From: Chitinophaga varians | GTDB taxonomy: Bacteria; Bacteroidota; Bacteroidia; Chitinophagales; Chitinophagaceae | NCBI RefSeq assembly: GCF_014529945.1 | Contig: NZ_JACVFB010000001.1 | Coordinates: 1,798,001 to 1,862,000 of the forward strand | Length of the DNA stretch: 64,000 nucleotides | Direction of reading: 5' to 3' | In this document: piece by piece, positions 16,553 to 24,538 of the stretch | Layout: the number at the start of each line of letters is the position of its first letter | Position numbering within the stretch: the first letter of the stretch is position 1 | Notes under the pieces: model-generated | Seen by the model: the letters and a program-made list of their open reading frames with translations, nothing else | The model's database searches: none | What the model was told of the DNA's origin: nothing | Translations under genes and position numbers: made by a program

Positions 16553-17605
16553 TTACAATTTGATTCTCGGGTCTACTGCGGAATATAGCATATCAGCCAG
16601 AATATTGACCAGCACAAAGATCCCGGCGGTAAACAGAATGGCGCCCATTACAACAGGGAAGTCAAATTTATCGAGCGCATCTACCGTCACCTTGCCGATT
16701 CCTTTCCAGCCAAAGATGTATTCCACAAAAAAAGCACCCGCCAATAGCTCGGCAAACCAGCCCGTAATAGCTGTGATCACCGGGTTGAGCGCATTGCGCA
16801 GCCCATGATGCCAGATCACCACCCGGCGGGACAGTCCTTTGGCGTAGGCGGTGCGGATATAATCCTGATGCAACACATCGAGCATAGCGCTACGGGTAAG
16901 CTGCACGATAATAGCCAGCGGACGTATGCCCAAGGTAAGCGCCGGTAATATCAGATTACGGAGGTTTAGCACCCTGCCACGGAAAGGATCAATGTCGAAC
17001 AGACTGCCAGTCATATGCAGTCCGGTATAACTACTGAATACAAATCCAAACAGGTAAGCCAGTACGATACCGGCAAAAAAAGATGGCGCCGAAATACCGA
17101 TCACGCTGGCAAACACCGCACTGGTGTCCATCCAGGTATTTTGTTTAACGGCAGACAACACTCCCAGCCCAATACCGGCCACCGTAGCAAAAAGCATGGC
17201 CGCGGTGGCCAACAGCAGCGTGCCGGGCAGGGCTTCGGTCAGTATTTCCCATACCGGCTTTTTGCCCTGATAGGAACGACGCAGATAGGGCGTTTTAAGC
17301 ACCAGTATCTTTTCTCCGGAGAGCTGTGCCAGCGTTACATAGTGTAAATTCTCCCGCGCTTCGGCAAGCGGATGCACGCCAACGGGCGACAGGTCGTTGA
17401 GATAAAGCAGGAACTGCACCCCCACCGGCTGGTCGAGGTGCAGTTCTTTACGAACGTTTTCAAGGGAAGACACGTCTGCCCGCTGACCGAGCGTCAGCCG
17501 GGCCGGGTCGCCGGGTAGTACATTGAACAGAAAGAATACCACCACTACCACACCCAGCAGTACCAGCAAGCCATATCCTGTTTTCCGGAGCAGAAAGCGT
17601 AACAT
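16553..17605 (-). CDS. ABC transporter permease, DppB/OppB type
   Basis: A 350-residue inner-membrane permease of the peptide/nickel import family. It has an N-terminal membrane helix (about 9-29), the family motif FNVLPGDPA, and the permease domain from about 125 with helices TLLLATAAMLFATVAGIGLG and the cytoplasmic EAA-like loop (DYIRTAYAKGLS, HHGLRNALNP) near 245-275 that contacts the ATPase. The periplasmic loop of about 90 residues between the first helix and the core is longer than in E. coli DppB. No DppC, ATPase or binding protein is next to it. Downstream by 7 bp of the DoxX-like gene. Confidence 0.88.
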   Translation of the reverse strand: MLRFLLRKTGYGLLVLLGVVVVVFFLFNVLPGDPARLTLGQRADVSSLENVRKELHLDQPVGVQFLLYLNDLSPVGVHPLAEARENLHYVTLAQLSGEKILVLKTPYLRRSYQGKKPVWEILTEALPGTLLLATAAMLFATVAGIGLGVLSAVKQNTWMDTSAVFASVIGISAPSFFAGIVLAYLFGFVFSSYTGLHMTGSLFDIDPFRGRVLNLRNLILPALTLGIRPLAIIVQLTRSAMLDVLHQDYIRTAYAKGLSRRVVIWHHGLRNALNPVITAITGWFAELLAGAFFVEYIFGWKGIGKVTVDALDKFDFPVVMGAILFTAGIFVLVNILADMLYSAVDPRIKL

Positions 17606-17611
17606 AGTGTC

Positions 17612-18694
17612 TTACGGAATATCGTTATAATGCCATTTACCTACGATGGTCCCTTTCTTCAGTTCGATCAGGCATGGATTGCTTCTGCCGGCTGTTTTAA
17701 TAGCCACGCCATCCATCTGTACGAAAGGAAACTCCAATCCATGCTGCGCTTTAAATGCCGCAATCTGTTCTTTGGTAGATGCAGAAACGCCATAGATCAA
17801 TATTTCCTGATTTTTCCATTTCTGTTGCAGGGCCTTCATTTTATTATCCCAGCCCTCCCCGGCTTTCTCCACGTTCTGCACGAGGAACAGAAATACCGTT
17901 TTGTCTTCGCTCAGGATAGCCTGGGTTTGATTGGCGCCATCCGCATCAGTGAGAATGAAGTCTTTGATGGCGGGTTCCGCGTTTCCTTTTTTGATCAGTT
18001 TATCTTTACGGTCCACAAACTTCCAGGTGCTGTCAGACCAGGGATAGTTGTCGGCCGTAAATTCTTTCTTCTCTCCATTCCTCTCATAGATAAAGATCAT
18101 CTCAAACACGTCCGGCGTAGCGCCGGGAGGCAGCTTCATTTTCTCCGGTATATTATTACCTACTTTGTAGGGCAGACAGTCGATAAACGGCAGATGGCGA
18201 AGCGTATACCACTGCACGCCAAATGAAGCGATCGCCGATACCAACAGTACCAGTCCCGCTCCTTTGAACAACGGTTGCACGCTTTTACGGTAGAAATAGA
18301 TCACCAGTATCATCACCAACAGGGCCACATCTTTCCAGAAGGTTTGCTCAGCGGTCAGTTTAATACAATCACCGAAACAGCCGCATTCACGGATAGTACC
18401 ACTGAAGAGCGCGTAGCCGGTGAGGAAGGTGAAGAAAAGGATCAGCAACAACAACAGCACAGAGAAAATACGCATGCGGAACCCTATCAGCACCGCTACG
18501 CCGGCAATGATCTCGAAAGCGTTCATGATCACGGAGAAGGCAAGAGAATAAGGCGACAGAAAAGTAAGGTGCAGCACCTCAAAGAACTCCTCCATCTTAT
18601 AACTAAGGCCTAATGGATCGTTGGCTTTGATCAGGCCCGAAAAAATAAACAATACTCCAACAATAATCCGCAATAGGTTCAGGACAACTTTCAT
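17612..18694 (-). CDS. DoxX/MauE-like membrane protein with C-terminal thioredoxin-like domain
   Basis: A 360-residue protein. Residues 1-145 carry four membrane helices of the DoxX/MauE type (LLRIIVGVLFIFSGLIKAND is the typical start) with a CGCFGDC cysteine cluster after the third helix. A fifth helix follows at about 147-165. The C-terminal part (about 185-360) is soluble and looks like a thioredoxin-fold domain without the CXXC pair. Such fusions are common in Bacteroidota and are linked to quinone- or thiol-dependent redox at the membrane. The close spacing with the permease gene suggests shared transcription, without an obvious shared function. Confidence 0.8.
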   Translation of the reverse strand: MKVVLNLLRIIVGVLFIFSGLIKANDPLGLSYKMEEFFEVLHLTFLSPYSLAFSVIMNAFEIIAGVAVLIGFRMRIFSVLLLLLILFFTFLTGYALFSGTIRECGCFGDCIKLTAEQTFWKDVALLVMILVIYFYRKSVQPLFKGAGLVLLVSAIASFGVQWYTLRHLPFIDCLPYKVGNNIPEKMKLPPGATPDVFEMIFIYERNGEKKEFTADNYPWSDSTWKFVDRKDKLIKKGNAEPAIKDFILTDADGANQTQAILSEDKTVFLFLVQNVEKAGEGWDNKMKALQQKWKNQEILIYGVSASTKEQIAAFKAQHGLEFPFVQMDGVAIKTAGRSNPCLIELKKGTIVGKWHYNDIP

Positions 18695-18725
18695 AAAATA
18701 GTTTAATGGTTAATGAATTCGACCA

Positions 18726-18745
18726 CCCAGGGCTAAAGTCCTGGG
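18726..18745. repeat. CCCAGG-family palindrome overlapping the DUF1599 stop
   Basis: A 20-bp near-palindrome nearly identical to 1221-1240. It lies across the end of the DUF1599 gene, giving its last codons (Ser-Pro-Gly-Leu) and the stop codon. Confidence 0.75.
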
Positions 18746-19281
18746 CTACTTTCGCCAATCTTGATCAGCGCAAACAATGCATAGTTGATAATATCTGTAT
18801 AGTTGGCATCAATCCCTTCCGAGATCAGGGTTTTGCCCTGGTTACGGAGAATTTGTTTGATACGTAATAGTTTGGTCAGAATGAGGTCTACGAAAGACTC
18901 CTGGCTCATATCCCTCCAGGCCTCGCCATAGTCGTGGTTTTTATCCTCCATCACCGCTTTCACCTGTTGAATGTATTTGCGATAGAGCTGTTCCACTTCC
19001 TCTACCGGTAAGTCCGTATAGGGGTTGCCGTTTTGTTCCATCTGAATAAGCCCGATCACACCGTAATTGACGATCCCTTTGAATTCGCCTTCAATGTTGT
19101 CCTCTACTTTCTGTACACCTATTTCCTGCAGGTTGCGGATACGCTGCGCTTTGATAAAGATCTGGTCTACCACTGAAATGGGACGTAACACCCTCCAGGA
19201 AGTACCGTAATCTTTGGTTTTTTTGATAAAAATGTCTTTACAGCCCGCTACCGCGGCATCGTATTGTGCTAATGTATTCAT
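18733..19281 (-). CDS. DUF1599 protein (internally duplicated)
   Basis: A 182-residue cytosolic protein of the DUF1599 family, found mainly in Bacteroidota. The sequence is an internal duplication: KDIFIKKTKDYGTSWR...IKAQRIRNLQ in the first half matches KAVMEDKNHDYGEAWR...TKLLRIKQILR in the second. The repeated DYGxxWR and I(L)xKxxRI motifs recall the all-alpha nucleotide-pyrophosphatase (MazG/dUTPase-like) style of motifs, but no activity is known to me. The last residues SPGL come from a dispersed palindrome. Divergent from folP. Confidence 0.85.
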   Translation of the reverse strand: MNTLAQYDAAVAGCKDIFIKKTKDYGTSWRVLRPISVVDQIFIKAQRIRNLQEIGVQKVEDNIEGEFKGIVNYGVIGLIQMEQNGNPYTDLPVEEVEQLYRKYIQQVKAVMEDKNHDYGEAWRDMSQESFVDLILTKLLRIKQILRNQGKTLISEGIDANYTDIINYALFALIKIGESSPGL

Positions 19282-19416
19282 GGTCCTTAACGTAACAGTT
19301 CATTACACCCGAAGGCGCAATCTGATAAAGATCGTAAACAAAACGTACAAATCAAAGTCGGTGATCTTTAATCATTTTGCTGCTTTGCATGTGTAATTCC
19401 TTTATTTTGCATTACT

Positions 19417-19424
19417 TAAATTTG
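19417..19424 (+). promoter_or_regulatory. -7 element upstream of folP
   Basis: TAAATTTG matches TAnnTTTG and lies 44 bp before the folP ATG. No TTTG at the -33 spacing, so support is moderate. Confidence 0.45.
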
Positions 19425-19468
19425 TGAACAGCGATTCAGAGGGCAAAATAAAGAATAAAAACCATTAA

Positions 19469-20332
19469 ATGAGACCACACCATATCAATACCTTAGGGGA
19501 ACCGTCCATTAATTGCCGGGGGCAGCTGTTATCGCTGGCCACGCCGGTAGTGATGGGCATCATCAACGTAACCGACGATTCCTTTTATGAAGGCAGCCGG
19601 ATGCACGGGCTGCACCAGGTGGTGGAGAAAGCCGGGCAACACCTGCAGGAGGGCGCCGCTATCCTGGACCTGGGCGCACAGAGCACCCGTCCGGGCGCCA
19701 CCATGCTGGGACCGGAAGAAGAACTGAACCGGCTACTGCCCGCTATCCATGCTATTCTGAACCACTACCCGCAAGCTATTATTTCGATTGACACCTGGTA
19801 TGCCGCTGTGGCAGAAAAGACCATTCATGCAGGTGCTTCCATCATCAATGATATCAGCGCCGGTGATCTGGATAAAGACATGATCCCTGTGGCAGGGCGC
19901 CTGCAGGTACCTTACATTGCGATGCACATGCAGGGGAAACCGGCCACCATGCAACATAAACCGCAGTATGAAGATGTGGTGCGCGAGGTGCTGGACTACA
20001 TGGTACATAAGCTGGCCGAATGCCGGGCTGCCGGTATCCGTGACTTCATCGCCGATCCGGGATTTGGTTTCGGGAAAACACCGGAGCACAACTACGCGCT
20101 GATGAAGGACTTGTCACTTTTCCGTGAGATACTGGGCGTACCAGTGCTGACGGGCATCTCCCGCAAATCAATGATTTACAAACTCTTGAACATCACCCCT
20201 GCGGAGGCGCTCAATGGCACCACCGTACTCAATACTATCGCGCTGCTGCACGGCACCCACCTCCTGCGGGTACATGACGTAAAAGCAGCTGTAGAAGCAG
20301 TCAGGATCACAGAGAAAATGAAAGGCAATTAA
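19469..20332 (+). CDS. folP: Dihydropteroate synthase
   Basis: FolP joins p-aminobenzoate to hydroxymethyl-dihydropterin pyrophosphate in folate synthesis and is the sulfonamide target. The 287-residue protein shows MGIINVTDDSF (loop 1, about 28-38), the second signature LDLGAQSTRPGA (about 67-78), IISIDTW, INDISAG and the C-terminal RVHDV. In loop 1 the usual proline of NVTPDSF is replaced by aspartate. It starts a plus-strand series with cdaA (20-bp gap), a pairing often seen in Bacteroidota. Confidence 0.95.
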   Translation: MRPHHINTLGEPSINCRGQLLSLATPVVMGIINVTDDSFYEGSRMHGLHQVVEKAGQHLQEGAAILDLGAQSTRPGATMLGPEEELNRLLPAIHAILNHYPQAIISIDTWYAAVAEKTIHAGASIINDISAGDLDKDMIPVAGRLQVPYIAMHMQGKPATMQHKPQYEDVVREVLDYMVHKLAECRAAGIRDFIADPGFGFGKTPEHNYALMKDLSLFREILGVPVLTGISRKSMIYKLLNITPAEALNGTTVLNTIALLHGTHLLRVHDVKAAVEAVRITEKMKGN

Positions 20333-20352
20333 ATCTTAGTATTTTTACAACT

Positions 20353-21165
20353 ATGAAGGAAGTAATACAATTTTATGGATATGAGTTTCGCTGGCTGAAT
20401 GTTTTGGACCTGCTGATCGTAGTTTTTCTGATTATACAGCTATACCGTCTGCTGAAAGGCAGCCTGGCTTTCAATATTTTTGTCGGCCTGTTGATGGTAT
20501 ACGCTGCCTACTTCCTGGTACGTGCGCTGCAAATGCCCATCCTTACCAGCATCCTGCAAAACTTTATTAATGTCGGCATCATTGCCATCATTATTATATT
20601 CCAGCCCGAGATCAGGAAGTTCCTGCTGGTGCTGGGTAAAAAAACCCCTCTGAGCAAAGACAGCTTTCTGACCAAGCTGTTCCTGCCTGACAAATTCAAA
20701 AGCTATAAGGACGAAGAAAACATTATCAATGAAGTGATTGTAGCCGTGAGCCACATGCAGGCCACCTTTACCGGTGCGCTGATTGTGATTGCCACCACCT
20801 ACCGTTTGAAGTTCGATACCGCTTCCAGCATCACGATCGAAGGTAATGTCAGCGCCAAGCTGATAGAGAGCATCTTTGACAAACACAGTCCGCTGCATGA
20901 CGGCGCTCTGATCATCGTGGGGAATAAGATCCTGGCGGCCAAAGTGATTCTGCCGGTGTCTGAGAACCCGAACCTGCCTACCCGGGTAGGACTGCGTCAC
21001 CGATCTGCCGTAGGCATCACGGAGCACAGTGATAACCTGGCTATCATCGTTTCAGAAGAAAGAGGCACGATCTCCTATGCGCAAGACGGTAATCTGGTGA
21101 CCGATGTGTCTTTGGAAGACCTTAAAGTGAAATTATACGAGGTGTTGATCGATGGTTATGCGTGA
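20353..21165 (+). CDS. cdaA: Diadenylate cyclase CdaA
   Basis: CdaA makes cyclic di-AMP from two ATP at the inner face of the membrane. The 270-residue protein has three membrane helices (about 17-35, 37-58, 66-84) and a DisA_N cyclase domain from about 110, with the catalytic DGA at 183-185 and RHR at 215-217, plus the GITEHSD segment. No CdaR regulator gene is adjacent. A DHH phosphodiesterase gene on the other strand 1.5 kb away may act on the same nucleotide. Confidence 0.95.
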   Translation: MKEVIQFYGYEFRWLNVLDLLIVVFLIIQLYRLLKGSLAFNIFVGLLMVYAAYFLVRALQMPILTSILQNFINVGIIAIIIIFQPEIRKFLLVLGKKTPLSKDSFLTKLFLPDKFKSYKDEENIINEVIVAVSHMQATFTGALIVIATTYRLKFDTASSITIEGNVSAKLIESIFDKHSPLHDGALIIVGNKILAAKVILPVSENPNLPTRVGLRHRSAVGITEHSDNLAIIVSEERGTISYAQDGNLVTDVSLEDLKVKLYEVLIDGYA

Positions 21166-21199
21166 GGGAGTTAACGTAAACGGCACAACGATTTAGACG

Positions 21200-21592
21200 A
21201 TGGACATTATATTATTTGATGGGGTCTGTAACTTCTGCAATGCCAGTATCAATTTTGTGATACGGCATGACCGGCAGGGACATTTCCGGTTTGCGCCGCT
21301 GCAATCCGACGTGGCAGCTTCACTGGGAGCGGCCCATCAAATAGATACTACTGTGCTGCAGTCTTTTATACTGGTACAAAACGGTAAAGCTTATACGAAA
21401 AGCACGGCTGCCCTCCGGGTGGCCCGGCAACTGCCCTTCCCCTGGAAACTGTTATATGGCGGTATCATCCTTCCTCGTTTTATACGGGATGGTGTATATC
21501 ATATCATTGCGCGTAACCGTTACCGTTGGTTTGGCAGGACAGACAGCTGTATGATTCCAACGCCGGAGATCAGGAGCCGCTTCCTGCAATAA
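21200..21592 (+). CDS. DCC-family thiol-disulfide oxidoreductase-like protein (DUF393)
   Basis: A 130-residue protein of the DUF393 family, named for its N-terminal DxxCxxC motif, seen here as LFDGVCNFCNASINF (5-19). The rest follows the family: FRFAPLQSD near 32-40, a strand with SFILVQNGKAYTKS and the YGGIILP...RD stretch. The CxxC pair suggests a thioredoxin-like redox role, though none is proven for most members. It ends the plus-strand group and faces the FKBP gene across a bidirectional terminator. Confidence 0.88.
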   Translation: MDIILFDGVCNFCNASINFVIRHDRQGHFRFAPLQSDVAASLGAAHQIDTTVLQSFILVQNGKAYTKSTAALRVARQLPFPWKLLYGGIILPRFIRDGVYHIIARNRYRWFGRTDSCMIPTPEIRSRFLQ

Positions 21593-21656
21593 AATGTGCA
21601 GTAGCAGTCAGGAGATGTCGGCACATCAACAATAAAACTTCGCAAGTTATTCCCAT

Positions 21657-21688
21657 AAAAAAAGCCTCCCTGCGTGGGAGGCCTTTTT
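21657..21688. terminator. Bidirectional terminator between DCC and FKBP genes
   Basis: A 7-bp GC stem (21664-21670 with 21676-21682) with A-run before and T-run after, so it can work for both convergent genes. Confidence 0.9.
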
Positions 21689-21709
21689 ATATTCACTGCC
21701 GAAACAGGA

Positions 21710-22597
21710 TTATTTTTTACCGGGAGTTGGAGCAGCCGCAGGAGCAGCTGGAGCCGGAGCACCCGCTTTAATGTCTACCATCTGTACATCAAAAACCAGG
21801 ATAGCGTTAGCAGGAATGGCCGGAGGGCTGCCCTGTAAACCGTAAGCCAGTGTGGAAGGGATCAGCAGGGTAGCTTTAGTACCTTTTTTCAGGCCTTTCA
21901 GACCGGAATCCCATCCTTTGATAACGAAGCCCTGGCCGATCGGGAATTTGATAGGCTCTAAAGGCATACCCGGACGCAGGGTAGAGTCCTGGCTGGAATC
22001 AAACACTTTACCGGAAGTCAGTTTACCAGTGTAGTGTACTACCACGGTATCACCGGTATTAGGCGTGGCACCGGTACCTTCCTGATGGATAGCGATGTAG
22101 ATGCCATCAGGATTTTTGGTAGCGTTGATTTTGTTTTTCTCCATGTATTCCTTGATAGCTTTCTCGTCTTTGTCTTTCTGGGTAGCAGCAGAGAATTTGT
22201 TTTCTACCGCGAAAGTGATTTTCAGCTTATCACCTTTTTTACCAAAGGGAGGACGTTCGTTAACTGGCAATGAATCCCAGGGAATTACAAAAGTAGCACT
22301 GTCACCTTCGTGCAGCAGCGCCAGTCCTTCCATCAGATCGAACTTGTTCTGAGGTTTGGTAATCTGAACAGGAAGAGCAGCACCAACGATTTTGCGGGAC
22401 TCACCCAGAATGGAGTCGTTGATACGCTGCGTCACATTCAATAGGGCAGTATCTCCCAGCTTCAGTTGTGCTCCGCTGCCGGATTTGTGAACGATATATT
22501 CAATACCGCCTGGTGTCTTTTTAACGCCGCCACCCGTTCCGCAGCTGGCTATCAGTAAGCCGAACGCTGCAACTAATAACTGATTGTTTCTTTTCAT
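21710..22597 (-). CDS. FKBP-type peptidyl-prolyl isomerase lipoprotein, two FKBP units
   Basis: A 295-residue lipoprotein (signal MKRNNQLLVAAFGLLIASC) with two FKBP-like units. The first, about 28-135, is degenerate. The second, about 165-275, keeps the active-site pattern VVVHYTGKLTSGKVFDSS, the IKGWDSGLKGL segment and the LAYGLQG...IPANAILVFDV end. It probably assists folding of envelope proteins in the periplasm. The C-terminal 20 residues are an Ala/Pro-rich tail. It lies downstream of the DHH phosphodiesterase gene by 39 bp, likely in one transcript. Confidence 0.92.
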   Translation of the reverse strand: MKRNNQLLVAAFGLLIASCGTGGGVKKTPGGIEYIVHKSGSGAQLKLGDTALLNVTQRINDSILGESRKIVGAALPVQITKPQNKFDLMEGLALLHEGDSATFVIPWDSLPVNERPPFGKKGDKLKITFAVENKFSAATQKDKDEKAIKEYMEKNKINATKNPDGIYIAIHQEGTGATPNTGDTVVVHYTGKLTSGKVFDSSQDSTLRPGMPLEPIKFPIGQGFVIKGWDSGLKGLKKGTKATLLIPSTLAYGLQGSPPAIPANAILVFDVQMVDIKAGAPAPAAPAAAPTPGKK

Positions 22598-22636
22598 TTG
22601 ATTGTATTAGTAGTTGATATACTTGTAACAGTTAAA

Positions 22637-23641
22637 CTATTGTAAAAGGGTTTCATTTTCTTCAACAGCTTTGATGAACCGGTTCACGGTCCTCTCGAGT
22701 GAGTCGGTACTTCTGCCTCCGGAGGCGTTGAAATGGCCTCCTCCGTCGAAATACCTGCGAGCGAAAGTGTTCACGTCAAAATTGCCTTTGGAGCGGAACG
22801 ACAGCTTCACCTCTGAGTTACGGTCGATGATCAGGGCGGCCATCTTAATCCCCTGGATAGACAGCAGGAAGTTGACCAGTCCTTCCGTATCGCCGGTCTG
22901 GAGGTCGAAACGCTTCAGATCAGAGTAAGGAATAGCGAGCATGGCGGTGTTGTACTCGTAGAATACCTCCATGCGGTTCAACAGGCTATGTCCGAGGAAA
23001 CGGAGACGGTTTTCCAGGAAATTGTCATAGATCTCCTGGTGGATGACCTCATGACGCAGTCCCCTGTCCATCAGGTCGGCTACCATCCGGTGTACCCGGG
23101 CGGTAGTGGACGCAAAACGGAATGAGCCCGTATCTGTGACCGTGCCGGCATATATACACTGCGCGATGTCCAGATTGATGAGCTTTTCATCACCCAGCTT
23201 ATAAATCGTTTCATACACCAGTTGCGCTGTAGAGCTGGCAGAAGTATCGCTGACGCCATACTCAAAATCCGGCTGCGGTTCCAGGTGGTGATCGATCAGT
23301 ATTTTAGTACACGTAGCAGCTTCCAGATGCGGCGCCAGGTTCTTGGTACGGTACAAGGCGTTGAAATCGAGGCAGAAAAGCAGTTCAATGCCCTTCAGCG
23401 CCTCCAGCGCTTTGTCTGTAGAAGATTCAAAATCAATCACACCCTCCGCTCCTGGCATCCATTTTAAAAAGTCCGGGAAATTAGTAGGAGAAATGACCGT
23501 TACCAGGTGTCCCTTCTGAATCAGATAATGGTATAATGCCAGTGAAGATCCCATCGCATCTGCATCTGGTTTCTGATGCATCGTAATGACCACTTTCTTA
23601 GGCGCTTCCAGTAATGGTTTAATTTCCTCGATCGGCTTCAT
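22637..23641 (-). CDS. DHH/DHHA1 phosphoesterase, NrnA-like
   Basis: A 334-residue protein of the DHH superfamily. Metal-binding motifs: PDADAMGSSL (Asp26, Asp28), Asp92 in LFCLDF, DHH at 117-119, GTVTDTG near 167-173, and the DHHA1 substrate motif GGGHFNASGG near 303-312. NrnA-type enzymes degrade nanoRNA and pAp; close relatives (DhhP/PDE2) cleave c-di-AMP or pApA. With cdaA nearby, c-di-AMP turnover is a reasonable idea but not provable from motifs alone. Cytosolic. Divergent from ndk, with the FKBP gene following. Confidence 0.92.
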   Translation of the reverse strand: MKPIEEIKPLLEAPKKVVITMHQKPDADAMGSSLALYHYLIQKGHLVTVISPTNFPDFLKWMPGAEGVIDFESSTDKALEALKGIELLFCLDFNALYRTKNLAPHLEAATCTKILIDHHLEPQPDFEYGVSDTSASSTAQLVYETIYKLGDEKLINLDIAQCIYAGTVTDTGSFRFASTTARVHRMVADLMDRGLRHEVIHQEIYDNFLENRLRFLGHSLLNRMEVFYEYNTAMLAIPYSDLKRFDLQTGDTEGLVNFLLSIQGIKMAALIIDRNSEVKLSFRSKGNFDVNTFARRYFDGGGHFNASGGRSTDSLERTVNRFIKAVEENETLLQ

Positions 23642-23742
23642 TCAAAAACTGTAATGTTAAGACTAATTTCTGGTCACAACCAATAAATTGTAACAGAAAA
23701 TGAAGTGCGAAGATCTTTATTTGAGCCAGAATTTCAAAATTT

Positions 23743-23773
23743 TTTACCACTAAAGAAAATGTAATTACTTTTG
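23743..23773 (+). promoter_or_regulatory. Promoter of ndk (-33 TTTA, 19 bp, -7 TACTTTTG)
   Basis: TTTA at 23743-23746 and TACTTTTG at 23766-23773 with a 19-bp spacer, 32 bp before the ndk ATG. Same arrangement as the pdhA promoter. Confidence 0.7.
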
Positions 23774-23805
23774 CGGCCTAATCTGTAATTCGGAATAAAA
23801 CAAAT

Positions 23806-24222
23806 ATGAACAACAGAACATTTACAATGATCAAGCCTGATGCGGTAGCAAACGGGCATATTGGTGGCATCCTGAACATGATCAATGCCGCAGGTTTCCG
23901 CATCGTAGCCATGAAAATGACGCAGCTGTCTGCAGCCAAAGCGGGTGAATTTTATGCAGTGCATAAAGAAAGACCTTTCTACGGCGAACTGGTAGAATTC
24001 ATGAGCAGCGGCCACATTGTAGCAGCTATCCTGGAAAAAGACAACGCAGTAGAAGACTTCCGTAAACTGATCGGCGCTACCAACCCTGCTAACGCAGAAG
24101 AAGGTACCATCCGTAAAAAATACGCTGAGTCTATCGGCCGTAACGCTGTTCACGGTTCTGACTCTGATGAGAACGCTGTTATCGAAGGTGATTTCTTCTT
24201 CAGCGGCCTCGAAAAATTCTAA
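23806..24222 (+). CDS. ndk: Nucleoside diphosphate kinase
   Basis: Ndk moves the gamma phosphate between nucleoside triphosphates and diphosphates through a phospho-histidine. The 138-residue protein has the N-terminal [10 protein letters not shown] and the active-site NAVHGSDS with His116, both standard. Codons are strongly optimised, as expected for a highly expressed gene. It reads away from the DHH phosphoesterase gene and ends in a very strong terminator. Confidence 0.97.
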   Translation: MNNRTFTMIKPDAVANGHIGGILNMINAAGFRIVAMKMTQLSAAKAGEFYAVHKERPFYGELVEFMSSGHIVAAILEKDNAVEDFRKLIGATNPANAEEGTIRKKYAESIGRNAVHGSDSDENAVIEGDFFFSGLEKF

Positions 24223-24240
24223 TCTCCGTTTACACGGAAA

Positions 24241-24280
24241 GCAAAAAAATAACCTGGCTTAGGCCAGGTTATTTTTTTGC
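24241..24280. terminator. Strong terminator after ndk
   Basis: A perfect 18-bp stem (24241-24258 with 24263-24280) with loop TTAG, an A-run in the left arm and a T-run in the right. It can serve both directions and may also stop transcripts from the pyruvate carboxylase gene. Confidence 0.92.
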
Positions 24281-24538
24281 CTGAAAAACAAATGGTATTA
24301 TCATCTAATCAATTGATTTTAATTTAATTAACCGGCATTTGTTAAAGCAACTGTTTCAACAACCAGACATTTGACGCATCTTAGTCGCCAAAAGAGAAAA
24401 AAACGTTGATTTTCAAGCCCCAAAATGAGGTATTTCTCTCTCTCAAAGTGGCTTTTTCATACAAAAATCACATCTCTCAAAAAACTGATTTACAACTATT
24501 TAAACAATTTTATCTAAAGTCACACCTTCAACAAAGGT
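24281..24538. other. AT-rich spacer between convergent ndk and pyc
   Basis: Together with the terminator this makes a gap of over 300 bp. It is AT-rich, with no hairpin with T-run close to the pyc stop and no credible open frame. Confidence 0.5.
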
